Assembly: GCA_014695195.1 (NCBI GenBank)
Contig: JACJNW010000039.1
Coordinates: forward strand, 62,001-126,000
Direction of reading: 5' to 3'
DNA from: Cyanobacteria bacterium FACHB-DQ100
GTDB taxonomy: Bacteria > Cyanobacteriota > Cyanobacteriia > Leptolyngbyales > Leptolyngbyaceae
Length of the DNA stretch: 64,000 bases
The position numbers were made by a program, and so were the translations under genes. Shown in pieces: positions 63,459-64,000 of the stretch. A model generated the notes under the pieces. It was given only the letters and a program-made list of their open reading frames with translations, had not been told where the DNA came from and did not search any database. Every line of letters begins with the position of its first letter. The stretch's first letter is position 1.

Positions 63459-63495
63459 GCGAGTTCTGAATGTTTGCTAACTCTGAGCATTAGCG

Positions 63496-63518
63496 GGAGG
63501 TTTTAGACCTCCTTTTTT
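63496..63518 (+). terminator. rho-independent terminator of the apc operon
   Basis: GGAGGT (63496-63501) pairs with ACCTCC (63507-63512) over a five-base loop, directly followed by TTTTTT. Positioned 38 bases after apcC. Confidence 0.88.
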
Positions 63519-63590
63519 GTTGGTTGATCATAAGGTCATTTTCTACATTAATTGGAAGATCAAAGCAGAAATGTATACCCGCAATGGCTT

Positions 63591-64000
63591 ATGTCTACGA
63601 GTGACACAATAGCTGCTCTAGCTCTACTATTTTTCTTTAACTGTATCTGTGCTTACCCTGTATTTCCAGTTTCTACGAAGACGCGAGTAGTAAAGCTTAC
63701 TTTACTTAATTGGTTTTCAGAAAGTAATTCAAGTAGCGAAACAGTCTTGGTTCTACATTTAGCTTTTGCAAACTTGGGCAATCAGCCCAGTGTTTTGTTA
63801 AATGTTGGATTAGCCTTTGAAGGTAGCAGGAAGAACCGTGTACTACTTCCAGAGCAAGAAAATGAACGTAAACCGATGCTCTTGAAGCCTTCAGACATTC
63901 AGCCAGAAACCTATAAATTTGTGTGCCCAGAAAGTCTTTTTTCATTTGTTCTAGATCAGGATTCGAGGCGGCAGGAAATTAGACCGATTATCCGTTTTGA
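63591..64000 (+). CDS. partial hypothetical protein, truncated by the window edge
   Basis: From ATG 63591 a frame stays open for 136 codons to the right edge with no stop. It starts with a hydrophobic segment (TIAALALLFFFNCICAYPVF), followed by a sequence rich in beta-strand residues (VLVLHLAFANLGNQPSVLLN and VLLPEQENERKPMLLKPSD). No ribosome-binding site is evident, and base composition is more AT-rich than the neighbours, with no HIP1-like words. The start and end are therefore uncertain, and the family is unknown to me. Confidence 0.5.
   Translation, partial: MSTSDTIAALALLFFFNCICAYPVFPVSTKTRVVKLTLLNWFSESNSSSETVLVLHLAFANLGNQPSVLLNVGLAFEGSRKNRVLLPEQENERKPMLLKPSDIQPETYKFVCPESLFSFVLDQDSRRQEIRPIIRF

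Noticed and set aside
1-64000. CRISPR arrays, tRNA genes, rRNA, transposases, phage genes
   Set aside because: I looked through intergenic regions on both strands and saw no repeat-spacer array, cloverleaf with CCA or TTC arms, or transposase-like protein.

Overview
The window comes from a cyanobacterial chromosome. The direct evidence is a phycobilisome rod operon at the left end and an allophycocyanin operon at the right end. Supporting evidence is cyanophycin synthetase with cyanophycinase, a cyAbrB regulator, two SLH-OprB type iron-uptake porins, and dense GCGATCGC-like (HIP1) words throughout. The order cpcC-cpcD-cpcE-cpcF followed by four cpcG-type linkers, the third with a C-terminal membrane helix (CpcL), is the layout I know from Nostoc/Anabaena-type and related filamentous cyanobacteria. 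The genus cannot be fixed from sequence alone; I found no rRNA, tRNA, CRISPR array, transposase or prophage gene.

Layout. 1-6.5 kb: tail of the cpc operon (cpcC, D, E, F, G1, G2, L, G4), with an 81-bp inverted-repeat element between cpcG1 and cpcG2. 6.5-12.3 kb: a Uma2-family protein, a three-gene OsmF/OpuC-type quaternary-amine ABC transporter, a half-size TauE protein, peptide deformylase and an HtrA protease. 13-20.9 kb: cyAbrB with a coupled 36-residue membrane peptide, a ClC channel with CBS domains, an ArnT-like glycosyltransferase, rpiA, an iron-uptake porin, gloA and a CIA30 protein. 21.2-28.3 kb: an alpha/beta hydrolase, a YgiB/YgiC-like pair (lipoprotein plus glutathionylspermidine-synthase-like ATP-grasp enzyme), an S8 protease with P domain, an AlkA-type glycosylase and an NAGPA-type protein. 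28.8-34.8 kb: exopolysaccharide export (SLH-SLBB outer-membrane protein and Wzc-like protein) and an alpha-amylase. 34.9-40.4 kb: a second porin, an M48 protease, a second Uma2 protein, and a tight trmD-DUF1517-small membrane protein cluster. 40.6-44.4 kb: cphB-cphA. 44.6-50.6 kb: GlsB-like, Hsp20, a membrane GT2, FKBP, a CrtH-like oxidoreductase and a DMT exporter. 51-55.9 kb: a strong ydaO-type (c-di-AMP) riboswitch ahead of a UspA-like gene, a CHAD protein, an MtnX-like phosphatase, LivH and PurN. 56-61.6 kb: a MalF-type permease, small proteins, an Hsp70-like protein and a CHASE3-GAF histidine kinase. 61.9-63.5 kb: apcA-apcB-apcC. A gene cut by the right edge starts near 63.6 kb.

How the parts relate. 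The two ends encode the light-harvesting antenna: core subunits (apc), and rod linkers, rod-core linkers, chromophore lyase and a photosystem-I-type linker (cpc). Between them lie housekeeping, envelope, stress and storage genes in short operons, many ending in convergent overlaps of a few bases or in clear hairpin terminators. The strongest regulatory discovery is the ydaO-type riboswitch at about 51.04-51.18 kb. The most interesting less-described items are the cyAbrB-coupled 36-residue peptide, the YgiB/YgiC-like pair, the SLH-SLBB fusion and two families of small palindromic elements.
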